Positions 1 through 7,540 of a stretch of DNA of 64,000 nt are shown piece by piece. A program made the position numbers and the translations under genes. This DNA is from CAZYTM01 sp964649725. Its GTDB lineage: Bacteria; Desulfobacterota; Desulfuromonadia; Geobacterales; Geobacteraceae. The notes below the pieces were generated by a model. That model was not told where the DNA came from. It did not search any database and saw only the letters and a list, made by a program, of their open reading frames with translations. Position 1 is the first letter of the stretch. Every line of letters begins with the position of its first letter. Where the stretch lies: assembly GCA_964649725.1 (NCBI GenBank), contig CAZYTM010000001.1, positions 682,001 through 746,000 of the forward strand. Reading direction: 5' to 3'.

Positions 1-13
1 CCCATGGGAATAG

Positions 14-172
14 GTCTCATGGGCTGTTTCTGTTAATTGGAGCAGAAATGCAATAGCTTGCTGTAAAGTAGCAGATAACGGTGTCGTGACTGTCGCTTCC
101 CTCCAGGCGGGGGATAAGGAGTTTATCGTCCCGCAGGGGTGGATTATTCACAATTTAGAGCTACAATTGTGA
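14..172 (+). pseudogene. 3' remnant of an upstream coding region
   Basis: An open frame enters after a stop at 11-13 and ends at the TGA at 170-172. Its last 30 or so codons (ending in IIHNLELQL) look like a real protein C-terminus. A second frame, entering at position 3 and stopping at 54-56, also looks protein-like (GNRSHGLFLLIGAEMQ). This could mean a frameshift near position 50 in the last gene of a preceding unit, or simply chance. The family is not recognised and the 5' part lies outside the window. Confidence 0.3.
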
Positions 173-229
173 CGGTAGGGATAGACTACACGTCGTTTCC
201 ACTGGCAACAAACATTGAAATGAGTTCTC

Positions 230-535
230 ATGCGGCGAAAATCTACCTGTTTTCTCACTTTCCTGGCGCTTAACCTGCTGGCACTGCTGGCCATCGCGGC
301 AGATCTGGCCAGTAGCAGCAGCGCTACGGCGCGTGCCATTGTCGAGCAACGTGCCCTGGTAAAAAGTCTTGCTCTAACTGACCTGGTTCTCTTCACCGAT
401 GCCCGTTACACCCGTAACCCGGCCATGGCTGACCTGCACAGCCCGTTTCAGGATTCTCCCAGCTCTTTTGAGCACTTCCCCTCCGGTTCTCTGCTCTATC
501 CCCCTGTGACTGTGAGAAAATATGGGATGCCTTGA
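230..535 (+). CDS. Small membrane-anchored or secreted protein of the exporter operon
   Basis: This 101-residue protein starts with a basic tip and a hydrophobic stretch (residues about 8-25) that reads as a signal peptide or membrane anchor. The rest is soluble and includes the run TDLVLFTDARYTRNPAMADL followed by a Phe/Pro/Ser-rich tail. The last 14 bases overlap the start of the permease gene, so the two are probably translationally coupled. Placement directly ahead of an FtsX-type permease and its ATPase suggests a periplasmic accessory of that transporter. No family with known function is recognised; the role is inferred from context only. Confidence 0.7.
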   Translation: MRRKSTCFLTFLALNLLALLAIAADLASSSSATARAIVEQRALVKSLALTDLVLFTDARYTRNPAMADLHSPFQDSPSSFEHFPSGSLLYPPVTVRKYGMP

Positions 536-1655
536 GAAACAGCGGAGTATCCTCGACTTCACGCTTGCCTCGTTGCTCCGGCGAAAAGGGAAGAACGCAG
601 CGCTCATAATGGTCTATCTTCTGGTGGTATTCCTTCTCGCCTCGGTGATTTTCTATTCCCAGGCGCTCAGGAAAGAGGCAGCTGCTGTTCTGGCTGATGC
701 GCCGCCTCTGGTGGTGCAGCGGGTGGTCGCCGGCAGGCACGACCTGATTCCGGTCAACTACTGCGACAAGATCCGCCAGATCCGGGGGGTCAGCTCGGTG
801 AGGAGCAGGCTCTGGGGGTACTATTACGACCCTTTGTCCGGGGCAAATTATACCATGCTGGTACCGGCAGAGTTCACTCTCGGTATAGGTAATATCGCCG
901 TGGGTCGTGGGGTGGTGCGGAGCAGCATGGTGACCGAGGATAACATCATGCCGCTACGGACCCATGATGGCGCCCTGATTACCCTGACAGTGGCAAAGCT
1001 CTTGCCGGCCAGCACCGAACTGGTCTCGGCTGATCTCATTACTCTGGCGGCCGAGGATTTCCGCATGCTGTTCGGAGTTTCGCCAGTAATGGCAACCGAC
1101 CTGGTGGTCGAGGTGGGCAATCCTGCCGAAGTCCCCACCATAGCCAGAAAGATCGCCAAGATATTCCCTGATACCAGGCCGATATCAAAAGCAGAGATCC
1201 TCCGTACCTATGATGCGGTATTCAGCTGGCGCAGCGGACTGCTTCTGACAATATTAGCCGGTGCGGTACTCGCCTTTATCATCTTTGCCTGGGACAAGGC
1301 GACCGGTCTCTCTGCAGAGGAGCAGAAGGAGATCGGCATCCTCAAGGCGATCGGCTGGGATACCGGTGATCTGTTGCTGATGAAGTTCTGGGAAGGTGCA
1401 GTGATCTCTTTGAGTTCCTTTATAAGCGGAGTGGTGCTAGCCTACCTGCATGTCTTCTATCTGGCGGCCCCCATCTTTGCCCCGGTACTCAAGGGGTGGT
1501 CGGTACTTTACCCCCAGTTCAGACTCACCCCCAGTATCGACCTGATGCAGTTGGCAATCCTCTTCGTACTTGCGGTAGTCCCTTATACCGTGGCCACCAT
1601 TGTCCCGGCCTGGCGGGCTGCCACTATCGATCCGGACTCAGTGATGCGGGGGTGA
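522..1655 (+). CDS. ABC transporter permease, FtsX/MacB type
   Basis: This 377-residue protein has one transmembrane segment near residues 28-46, a periplasmic domain of about 190 residues, then three hydrophobic segments in the last 150 residues. That is the FtsX/MacB_PCD layout. The cytoplasmic loop after the second segment contains EEQKEIGILKAIGWD, the coupling motif that contacts the ATPase in this family. The C-terminus PAWRAATIDPDSVMRG is also typical. It probably works with the ATPase encoded just downstream, as in LolCDE- or MacB-like systems that move substrates out of or along the periplasm rather than importing them. The substrate cannot be told from the sequence. Confidence 0.88.
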   Translation: MGCLEKQRSILDFTLASLLRRKGKNAALIMVYLLVVFLLASVIFYSQALRKEAAAVLADAPPLVVQRVVAGRHDLIPVNYCDKIRQIRGVSSVRSRLWGYYYDPLSGANYTMLVPAEFTLGIGNIAVGRGVVRSSMVTEDNIMPLRTHDGALITLTVAKLLPASTELVSADLITLAAEDFRMLFGVSPVMATDLVVEVGNPAEVPTIARKIAKIFPDTRPISKAEILRTYDAVFSWRSGLLLTILAGAVLAFIIFAWDKATGLSAEEQKEIGILKAIGWDTGDLLLMKFWEGAVISLSSFISGVVLAYLHVFYLAAPIFAPVLKGWSVLYPQFRLTPSIDLMQLAILFVLAVVPYTVATIVPAWRAATIDPDSVMRG

Positions 1656-1751
1656 TGGAGATTTTGAATTTTGGATATGGGTTTTGAATTATATAGGTTG
1701 TGAAGCTTGTCGGGTGAAGAATATAACTGCACTAATTATGCGGTAGAGCGA

Positions 1752-2432
1752 ATGATAGAATTACGAAACATACAGAAAATATTTAATCAGGGGAAACCGA
1801 ACCAGTTTATCGCCCTGCAGGAGGTATCCCTGGCTATCCAGACGCAACAGGTGACTGTGCTGCAGGGGCCGAGCGGCTCAGGCAAGACGACCCTGCTCAG
1901 TCTGCTCGGGGGGATGGCCCGCCCTACCACTGGCCGGATCATGCTTTTCGAGCGGGAGATAAGCAGCCTGCCGGAGCGATTTCTGGCCGAGATCAGGCGC
2001 CGGACCTTCGGTTTTATCTTTCAGCAGTTCAATCTTATCAAAGGGGTAACGGTGCTGGAGAATATCATGCTGCCGGCTTATCCAAACGGTGAGAACCATC
2101 AGTCGCTGCGTCAACGGGCGATTTCGCTGCTGGAGATTTTTGCTCTGGATGGTCGGGCCACGATGAGGGTGGAACTGTTGTCAGGTGGGGAGATGCAGCG
2201 TGTTGCTATCTGTCGCGCCTTAATCAACGACCCAACGATTATTATCGCCGATGAACCGACTGCCCACCTCGATTCCAAACTTTCGACCGAGTTTCTCGCT
2301 ATCATGGGGCGCCTCAAGGGGGAGGGGAGGACCATCATCATGGCCAGCCACGACCCGCTTGTCTGGGGGGGGGAGATGGTAGACCGGGTTATTGCCATGC
2401 GTGACGGTATGGTTGTCAGCAACGGGGTCTGA
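1752..2432 (+). CDS. ABC transporter ATP-binding protein, LolD/MacB type
   Basis: This 226-residue ATPase contains Walker A GPSGSGKTTLL, the Q-loop FQQFNLI, the signature LSGGEMQRVAICRALI, Walker B IIIADEPTAHLD and the switch His in MASHDPLV. The length and motif spacing match the LolD/MacB subfamily that partners FtsX-type permeases. I chose the ATG at 1752 because the conserved fold begins there with MIELRN; a TTG at 1707 would add 15 residues unlike family members. It follows the permease after about 95 bases and is followed within 2 bases by the membrane protein gene, so the three form one operon. Confidence 0.92.
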   Translation: MIELRNIQKIFNQGKPNQFIALQEVSLAIQTQQVTVLQGPSGSGKTTLLSLLGGMARPTTGRIMLFEREISSLPERFLAEIRRRTFGFIFQQFNLIKGVTVLENIMLPAYPNGENHQSLRQRAISLLEIFALDGRATMRVELLSGGEMQRVAICRALINDPTIIIADEPTAHLDSKLSTEFLAIMGRLKGEGRTIIMASHDPLVWGGEMVDRVIAMRDGMVVSNGV

Positions 2433-2434
2433 CG

Positions 2435-3430
2435 ATGCTGTTTCATCCGGCCATAATCGCACTTCTTGCCGGTTCTCTGATACTCGGCGGCTTACTCCTC
2501 TATGCGGCATTTTTTGCGCTGCGGATCCTCACTCACTGGGACCTGGCCAGCGGCAGCGAAATGCAGCTGTCGCTGGAGCGCCGTACCTACCTGCTCGCTA
2601 CGGTGATGGTCTGGGCCTGCGTTTTTCAGCTCTTATCACTGTTTCTCTTCATCCAGACCGTCGACAGCCTCTGTACCCTCTTCAGTGGGGCGATGTGTGC
2701 CGCCGGCACACTTAACCTGAACCGCTTCGGCTATCCTGTTCTGCTGCTCAAGATAGTGAACTTTCTATTGGCGGGTCTCTGGCTGATCATCAATCATGCC
2801 GACAATCAGGGGTATGACTATCCGCTGCTGCGGAGCAAATATCGTCTGCTGTTGCTCCTTGCCCCGCTGCTGGTGTTGGAGGGGGTACTGCAGGGGAGCT
2901 TCTTCCTATCTCTGCGCCCGCATGTAATAACCTCCTGCTGTGGCAGCCTGTTCGGTTCCACCACCAGCGGTTTTCTACCAAGCCTGAGCAGTTTGCCTCC
3001 TCTCCCCCTGTTGCGTGTTCTGGCAGTCGTACTACTCGGTACTCTGCTCATTGGGGCAATCTATTGGCGCTGGCAGCGTGGTGGATATCTCTTTGCCGTT
3101 ACAGCAGGTATGACCTTCTGTCTTGGCAGCGCAGCGCTGGTAATTGCCATCCCCCTCTACATCTATGCCCTGCCGACACATCACTGCCCATTCTGTATGC
3201 TGCACCGGGAATATGGTCATGTCGGGTACCTGCTCTATCTGACACTGTTGGGTGGAGGGCTCTGCGGCATCGGAGTAGGTGCATTGCAGCCGTTTCGCCG
3301 TATTGCCAGCCTGGAAATAGCCCTGCCGGTAATCCAACGAAGGTTGACCATTTTGGCCCTGCTCTCTTTTGCCCTCTTTGGCATGGCTACTTTATGGCAG
3401 GTCATGACATCCGAGCTCAGCCTCGGATAA
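2435..3430 (+). CDS. Polytopic membrane protein with a CPFC cysteine pair
   Basis: This 331-residue protein has roughly eight hydrophobic segments and starts 2 bases after the ATPase stop. Near residue 250 it carries HHCPFCMLHREYG at the edge of a membrane segment. A CxxC pair placed there resembles the redox-active cysteines of DsbB/VKOR-like membrane proteins or a metal site of the copper-handling NosL/NosY neighbourhoods, but the remainder matches neither family that I can recognise. A second pair, SCCGS, sits near residue 168. The operon position suggests a membrane component or redox/metal partner of the exporter. Function is unassigned. Confidence 0.8.
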   Translation: MLFHPAIIALLAGSLILGGLLLYAAFFALRILTHWDLASGSEMQLSLERRTYLLATVMVWACVFQLLSLFLFIQTVDSLCTLFSGAMCAAGTLNLNRFGYPVLLLKIVNFLLAGLWLIINHADNQGYDYPLLRSKYRLLLLLAPLLVLEGVLQGSFFLSLRPHVITSCCGSLFGSTTSGFLPSLSSLPPLPLLRVLAVVLLGTLLIGAIYWRWQRGGYLFAVTAGMTFCLGSAALVIAIPLYIYALPTHHCPFCMLHREYGHVGYLLYLTLLGGGLCGIGVGALQPFRRIASLEIALPVIQRRLTILALLSFALFGMATLWQVMTSELSLG

Positions 3431-3467
3431 ACGAGATGCATCTGGCAGGTTTGCCAAATCTTTTCAG

Positions 3468-3497
3468 TTGACGCGGGAGAATTGGTTATGTTATAAA
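3468..3497 (+). promoter_or_regulatory. Probable promoter of tRNA-Asn
   Basis: TTGACG at 3468-3473 and TATAAA at 3492-3497 are separated by 18 bases, a good sigma-70 match. The tRNA begins about 45 bases after the expected start of transcription. Confidence 0.55.
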
Positions 3498-3547
3498 ATA
3501 TAAGTTATTTTGATTTTGAAATAACTGCAATAATATCAACAAGTTAT

Positions 3548-3623
3548 TCCCCAGTAGCTCAGTCGGTAGAGCGGGTGGCTGTTAACCACCATGTCCGTGG
3601 TTCGAGTCCGCGCTGGGGAGCCA
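3548..3623 (+). tRNA. tRNA-Asn (GTT)
   Basis: A 76-base cloverleaf with acceptor stem TCCCCAG pairing with CTGGGGA, discriminator G and encoded CCA at 3621-3623. The anticodon GTT is at 3581-3583 in the loop CTGTTAA, the D-loop has AGTCGGTAGA and the T-arm TTCGAGTC. The last 14 bases (3610-3623) are repeated at 9897-9910, which marks the gene as the insertion target of the adjacent element. The original intrinsic terminator of this tRNA now lies 6.3 kb away at 9920-9954. Confidence 0.97.
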
Positions 3624-5198
3624 TACAGGAACAAAACTGGGCACTCCCGGTTTTGTTGACATAGCGAGTGCGCCTGCCAAAGCAGCATAGCTGCCAGTCA
3701 GGCGCACTTCTTTTTTGTCCACGCTGATTTCCTCCACCAGCAATTTCAGATACTCTTTCCCGAAGTTGGAACTCTTATCCCTAAATTTATCCTTGAGCGC
3801 AGAGCAGAAGGCGATAACGTGTTTTCTGCCAAGTTGTGCAAGGGGAAGTTCCTTTTGCCGTCTCAGTCCTGCAATTTCCGTTAATACTTCCTGCCGTCTT
3901 GCCTGATGCTTATGGACTCTTTCCTGAAGAGTGGCATCCAGCGGAAGCAGTCCCTTTTCCACAGCCTCATAAAGTCTGTCTGTTTGCTTATTGATGGCAT
4001 CCATTTCCTTCGACAAGTTTCTTAACTGCTCGTCGTTTTCCGTGCGGGAGTTTTTAAGATTGCTCTGTAGCTCCTTCATCATGATCTCCACCCGCTCAGG
4101 AGTAAAGACCCGTTCAGCGATAGCTTCGAGGACTAAGCCGTCCAGCTTATACATGGGAATATTGTTGCTCTGGCAGTTGCTCCCTGTGGCAAGGTTGTTG
4201 ATTCTGCTTGAGCATTTGTAATAGCGATAGCGGCCACCCTTACCGGTGGCTAAGGTCATGTTCGCACCGCAGGAACCGCACTTGATTAAACCGGTTAGAA
4301 GGGTGGGGGAGGTTGTGATCCGAGGCGGCACCTTATCGGGGGAGCGATCGGAGAGTCTCTTTTGTACCTGGCTAAAGGTGTCAGGAGAAATAACCGGCTC
4401 GATATGAAAGGTGATCCATTCCGATTCCGGTTTAAGCCGCCGGGTTTTTGCTTCGAGCATGTTGAAGGTGTATTCGCCAAGGTAGAGTCGATTCGTCAGC
4501 ATTTTATGGATAAGGGTCTTCCGCCATTTGTTACCCCTCATAGCTAAGCCGCGCTCGTTGAGATGGGCGGCGATACCTTTGACCCCCAGAGCTTGCCCCT
4601 TGTGGCCAGTAAGGTAGAGTTGATAAATTCGGTTGACGATTGCCGATTCTGCAGGATCGATTTCAAGGCGCTTTTTCTTCCCCTTGTTCCCCTGAATTTC
4701 CACATCAACCTTGCGGAAGCCATAGGGAGGGGTTGAGCCATTAAAGAACCCTTGTCGTGCGTTCTCCTTCATGGCCCTTAGAGTGTGTTTTGAGTTTTCC
4801 TTACTCTGGTATTCATCAAACAGGCTGAAGATGCTACGAGCCATCTCTCCGGCGGAATCATCGCTTGTCTGCTGAGTAATGGAGATAACCTGCACCCCGG
4901 CTTTTTTCAATTGCCGCTCATATAAAGAGAACTGGAAGGAATCCCGAAAGAAGCGGGACAGGCTGTGAATGATAATAGCATCGAAGGGGCGAGGGGTAAC
5001 ACAGGCCTCAACGATCATCTGTTGAAAGACCGGCCGACGGTCATCGGTTGCGGATGCACCTGGTTCGATGTATTCAGCTGCGATACTGAACTTTTTGGTT
5101 TTACACCATTCGTGCATCTGACGGAGCTGATCAGGTATGGAAAGGTCTTTTTCCGCTTGCTTCGTTGTTGATACCCGAGCATAGAGAGCCACTATCAT
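3582..5198 (-). CDS. Large serine recombinase (site-specific integrase)
   Basis: This 538-residue protein has the large serine recombinase layout. The resolvase-type catalytic domain (about 1-150) carries ARVST with nucleophile Ser10 and the HSLSRFFRD helix (78-86). A recombinase domain follows at about 150-290, then a zinc ribbon with Cys307, Cys310, Cys329 and Cys342, and a coiled-coil stretch at about 370-450. The start ATG overlaps the stop of the small gene upstream (TAATG). The reading frame runs out of the element through the 14-bp att core into the antisense strand of tRNA-Asn, where it stops inside the anticodon loop (3582-3584), so the last eight residues (DSNHGHGG) are host-encoded. 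It probably integrates and excises this element. Confidence 0.93.
   Translation of the reverse strand: MIVALYARVSTTKQAEKDLSIPDQLRQMHEWCKTKKFSIAAEYIEPGASATDDRRPVFQQMIVEACVTPRPFDAIIIHSLSRFFRDSFQFSLYERQLKKAGVQVISITQQTSDDSAGEMARSIFSLFDEYQSKENSKHTLRAMKENARQGFFNGSTPPYGFRKVDVEIQGNKGKKKRLEIDPAESAIVNRIYQLYLTGHKGQALGVKGIAAHLNERGLAMRGNKWRKTLIHKMLTNRLYLGEYTFNMLEAKTRRLKPESEWITFHIEPVISPDTFSQVQKRLSDRSPDKVPPRITTSPTLLTGLIKCGSCGANMTLATGKGGRYRYYKCSSRINNLATGSNCQSNNIPMYKLDGLVLEAIAERVFTPERVEIMMKELQSNLKNSRTENDEQLRNLSKEMDAINKQTDRLYEAVEKGLLPLDATLQERVHKHQARRQEVLTEIAGLRRQKELPLAQLGRKHVIAFCSALKDKFRDKSSNFGKEYLKLLVEEISVDKKEVRLTGSYAALAGALAMSTKPGVPSFVPVWLPSADSNHGHGG
3610..3623 (+). repeat. attL core: 3' end of tRNA-Asn
   Basis: GCGCTGGGGAGCCA, identical to 9897-9910. 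The match just outside also keeps TC two bases further upstream after a single C/T difference. Confidence 0.8.
3630..3657. repeat. 12-bp inverted repeat next to attL
   Basis: AACAAAACTGGG at 3630-3641 and CCCGGTTTTGTT at 3646-3657 form a stem with one G-T pair and a 4-base loop. It lies 7 bases inside the element, within the 3' coding end of the recombinase. It may be a recombinase binding site of the att region, or a hairpin that ends tRNA-Asn transcription after the native terminator was displaced. Confidence 0.6.
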
Positions 5199-5335
5199 TA
5201 TTTTTCCTCCTCAGTCTTCATCAACACTGCTACCAGCAGTTCACCCAGGTGAGCTTGAACAAGCCTGATCTCTTCAGGCGTAACAGATTTCTCCATTAAA
5301 TCGGATTTGAATCTTATCTGTATGGCATCATCCAC
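5198..5335 (-). CDS. Small protein coupled to the recombinase
   Basis: A 45-codon frame from a GTG at 5335 (or 32 codons from the ATG at 5296) ends in a TAA that shares its last A with the recombinase ATG. The peptide is charged and helical in character, with VTPEEIRLVQAHLGELLVAV in its middle. The exact overlap with the recombinase start and the position in a tightly coupled operon support translation. No family is recognised; a recombination accessory or directionality factor is possible but unproven. Confidence 0.55.
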   Translation of the reverse strand: MDDAIQIRFKSDLMEKSVTPEEIRLVQAHLGELLVAVLMKTEEEK

Positions 5336-5380
5336 TCATGATGCACCCTTTCTTTAGCTCAGTATATTCCTGCCCTTGTC

Positions 5381-5563
5381 TTACCTTTCCAAACTCCGTA
5401 AAACCCTTTCCAGTTCCTTGACCAGACCGCTTTTCCCGAATTCATCCAATGTCAGTTTTTTGAATATAGCGAATTTATTTTCAGGCATAGCTAATTCTGC
5501 AAATGAAAGAACTTTCTTCATTCGAGCATTTATCAAGCTTGTCAATTCTTCTTGATTTACCAT
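5381..5563 (-). CDS. Small basic protein coupled to the replication initiator
   Basis: This 60-residue protein starts at the ATG within ATGGTAA, which overlaps the TAA stop of the replication initiator; that overlap decides the start over an upstream ATG at 5611. The sequence is helical and charged, with ELTSLINARMKKVLSFAELA near the start and KELERVLRSLER at the end. It is probably a small DNA-binding or accessory factor of the element. No family is recognised. Confidence 0.6.
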   Translation of the reverse strand: MVNQEELTSLINARMKKVLSFAELAMPENKFAIFKKLTLDEFGKSGLVKELERVLRSLER

Positions 5564-6624
5564 TGCCCCAACTCGATTTCTTTTATTCGTTTTTCTACGT
5601 CCATCTGCCATGCAAGAGGTTCATACAATTTCTGAATATGAGAATTAAGAATTTTCAGCGCCTGATCCGTATCAATGAGGTCATTTCCTTGCTGGACGCA
5701 GTGAACGGCAGCAACTCTTTTCAAATAGCCATATACTGAAATCGCCATGCGCATCATGCGTTCTTCAAGGACAGCATTTTGTCCATAAACACGATCAATC
5801 CCAAGATGATTTAGGTTTTCAATCTGACTTTGCAGGTCTTCCCAGAGAGGATGCAGTGGCCAACGTGAAGCATTGCTGTCGCCGTTCGGCTGTCTCAAGG
5901 TGTCATGCTCTGCGGCAAGGTAGCGCAACAGGTCTCCCTGCTGGTCTTTCAGATTATCAAAGGAGATGATGTCAAAGCGTTTCAGCAAAGGTTTTCTGAT
6001 CTGCCACTCTATCCGCCAGACGTTTTCGTCCTGTTCCCACAGAAGGTAAAACCATACCTTATCGCTTTGCTGTCTGATCTCTGCCACTTTATCATATACG
6101 CGCAGGACAACATCTCCCTTGCCGAAGCTGAAGGTCTGCACCTTGCCGTCTTCCCGATACTGGCTGTCTTTGCTGGAACGGCTGACAAAGCTATCTTCGT
6201 CGAAGTCTATGGTTGGCAATTCATAGTCAAAACAGAAATCCACACGGGACAGACTTTCATTCCGGTAAGGATGGTTGCCGACAGAAGCGGCCCATTTCAA
6301 GAATTTGTCATGAAGGAGGAAAGCGGATTCACGCCAGAGGGCCTGACTGCGGATTGTGACATAGAAATTGGGTTTATTGAATTCGCCCATTTCAATCTTG
6401 AAATCTTCGTTGCTGATGATAAGAGGGTAGCCGGAAGCGGAACCGTAAGGATGAAGCAGGAAGTCAGAGTTGCCCAGGGTGATAGGTACTGGATTCTTGC
6501 TCTTGGATTGTCGGATTGATTCCTTTAGCTCTGCCAGTTGGCCAAAGTCGATTCCTTGCCGATTAGGGGCATGGAGGAAATAGGCACACTGAAGGGTGTC
6601 TATGCCGTGAAGTAAGAGTTTCAT
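5557..6624 (-). CDS. Replication initiation factor, Rep_trans/RstA-like
   Basis: This 355-residue protein shows signatures of the Rep_trans replication initiation factor family, found in filamentous phages (RstA type), rolling-circle plasmids and Tn916-like elements (Orf20 type). These are LSRVDFCFDY at residues 125-134, LRVYDKVAEI at 174-183 and VWRIEWQIRK at 202-211. Proteins of this family nick DNA to start rolling-circle replication. Its ATG overlaps the stop of the regulator gene (ATGA), and its stop overlaps the next gene. It suggests that the excised circle can replicate or be mobilised. The catalytic Tyr cannot be pinned from sequence alone, and the family call is from motif memory. 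Confidence 0.72.
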   Translation of the reverse strand: MKLLLHGIDTLQCAYFLHAPNRQGIDFGQLAELKESIRQSKSKNPVPITLGNSDFLLHPYGSASGYPLIISNEDFKIEMGEFNKPNFYVTIRSQALWRESAFLLHDKFLKWAASVGNHPYRNESLSRVDFCFDYELPTIDFDEDSFVSRSSKDSQYREDGKVQTFSFGKGDVVLRVYDKVAEIRQQSDKVWFYLLWEQDENVWRIEWQIRKPLLKRFDIISFDNLKDQQGDLLRYLAAEHDTLRQPNGDSNASRWPLHPLWEDLQSQIENLNHLGIDRVYGQNAVLEERMMRMAISVYGYLKRVAAVHCVQQGNDLIDTDQALKILNSHIQKLYEPLAWQMDVEKRIKEIELGQW

Positions 6625-7121
6625 TTTATCCCAGCCTTGAGAGCTTTAAACCCTTTTGCCATTATCATAGCGAACGATTTATGTAACAGTGGCTCAATCG
6701 TGGCAAACTGATAAGGCTTATGTTCTGTTGCTTCCTCAAGCTCTTCTATTCCGGTTATGATCATATTCTTCATTAACTGATGCCGTGATATGTTAGCCTT
6801 GTTTGCAAAGCAATCTATCTTGAAAATGTCTTCTGCTGTAATTTTTATAGGTAAAGGCTTTTCAGGAAGCCTAGATTCAGTAAATTCACGCTGTGGCCTC
6901 AAAATTCCATTTAAAGGGGCCTCTAGGTCTCTTAAAATGAGCGCCAAATAGAAAACATGGGACATTTCAGACTTTTCAAGTACGTTTAGCCAGACATTGA
7001 CAAAGCTAAGCATAAGATGATGCCTGTTCATCGCCCCTCGTTTTGCCAATGTATCCAAGCGGCCAATAAAAAAATCATCAAGTTTAACGGGAATTTGCTT
7101 TTCTTCGTTACGTGGTATCAT
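6621..7121 (-). CDS. Regulator with two ribbon-helix-helix-like repeats
   Basis: This 166-residue protein contains two similar modules exactly 80 residues apart, at about 10-49 and 90-129. Each runs from a short beta-like segment (IPVKLDD and LPIKITA) through a helix, then a turn with an N/S-R-H motif (NRHHLM and SRHQLM) and a second helix. This is the strand-helix-helix layout of Arc/MetJ-type DNA-binding proteins, here apparently fused so that one chain provides two units. It is the first gene of the leftward operon and overlaps the Rep start by ATGA. Two identical-type palindromes cover its promoter, which fits autoregulation. The fold assignment is inference. Confidence 0.6.
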   Translation of the reverse strand: MIPRNEEKQIPVKLDDFFIGRLDTLAKRGAMNRHHLMLSFVNVWLNVLEKSEMSHVFYLALILRDLEAPLNGILRPQREFTESRLPEKPLPIKITAEDIFKIDCFANKANISRHQLMKNMIITGIEELEEATEHKPYQFATIEPLLHKSFAMIMAKGFKALKAGIK

Positions 7122-7140
7122 AGCGTGTCCCTTCGATTAA

Positions 7141-7170
7141 TATACCCTAGTATATTTATACGAATGTATA
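7141..7170. promoter_or_regulatory. Two tandem operator palindromes over the promoter
   Basis: TATAC-CCTA-GTATA at 7141-7154 and TATAC-GAAT-GTATA at 7157-7170 are 14-base palindromes with identical 5-base arms, spaced 16 bases centre to centre. They cover the -10 element and spacer of the leftward promoter. Tandem short palindromes like these are typical of ribbon-helix-helix repressor sites. Confidence 0.75.
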
Positions 7171-7177
7171 TTGTCAA
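7149..7177 (-). promoter_or_regulatory. Sigma-70 promoter of the element's leftward operon
   Basis: On the minus strand, TTGACA (7172-7177) and TATACT (7149-7154) are separated by exactly 17 bases, a near-perfect consensus. It lies about 30 bases upstream of the regulator start and would drive regulator, Rep, two small genes and recombinase. Confidence 0.8.
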
Positions 7178-7517
7178 GTGAGAAAAATTGTCGTCATAAG
7201 AAATGGCCGATCCAGATGGGCACCCCTGCAAATGTGGATGACCTAGCGCCAAGGCCATTGTCTAAATAAACTTTAATATGTTGGGAAATTATGATATTGG
7301 AGTGATGTATTTCTAAGCCCCCGTGTTACTGAAACGGGAGCGATATAATATCAACATAATAATAACCGGAATTATACAGATGCGGTATAACCCCCCTATT
7401 TAGGGGTATTATGTTGCAAAAAACACCCAAAACAACTCATATTTGCATAATTGTTAGGCATAATTTCAGCGTTATTAGATATATTTAATCATTAACAGCG
7501 CAACAATATAACCCCTA
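7178..7517. other. AT-rich non-coding stretch between the two arms of the element
   Basis: No convincing gene lies here. It contains an imperfect inverted repeat, TAACCCCCCTA against TAGGGGTATTA, at about 7387-7411, a second TATAACCCC copy near 7506-7514, and a GTTAGGC box at 7453-7459. It would be the position of an attI site or the attC of a lost cassette, but no clear folded attC can be drawn. Confidence 0.5.
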
Positions 7518-7540
7518 GTTGTGCATAAAAAAGAGATCAA

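Noticed and set aside
5905..6519. A 204-codon plus-strand frame opposite the Rep gene
   Set aside because: The Rep frame has family motifs and overlapping junctions on both sides. The plus-strand frame has neither.
7178..7540. Integron integrase or clear attI next to the cassette array
   Set aside because: No tyrosine recombinase is encoded anywhere in the window, and GTTAGGC at 7453 does not pair with a box of cassette 1.
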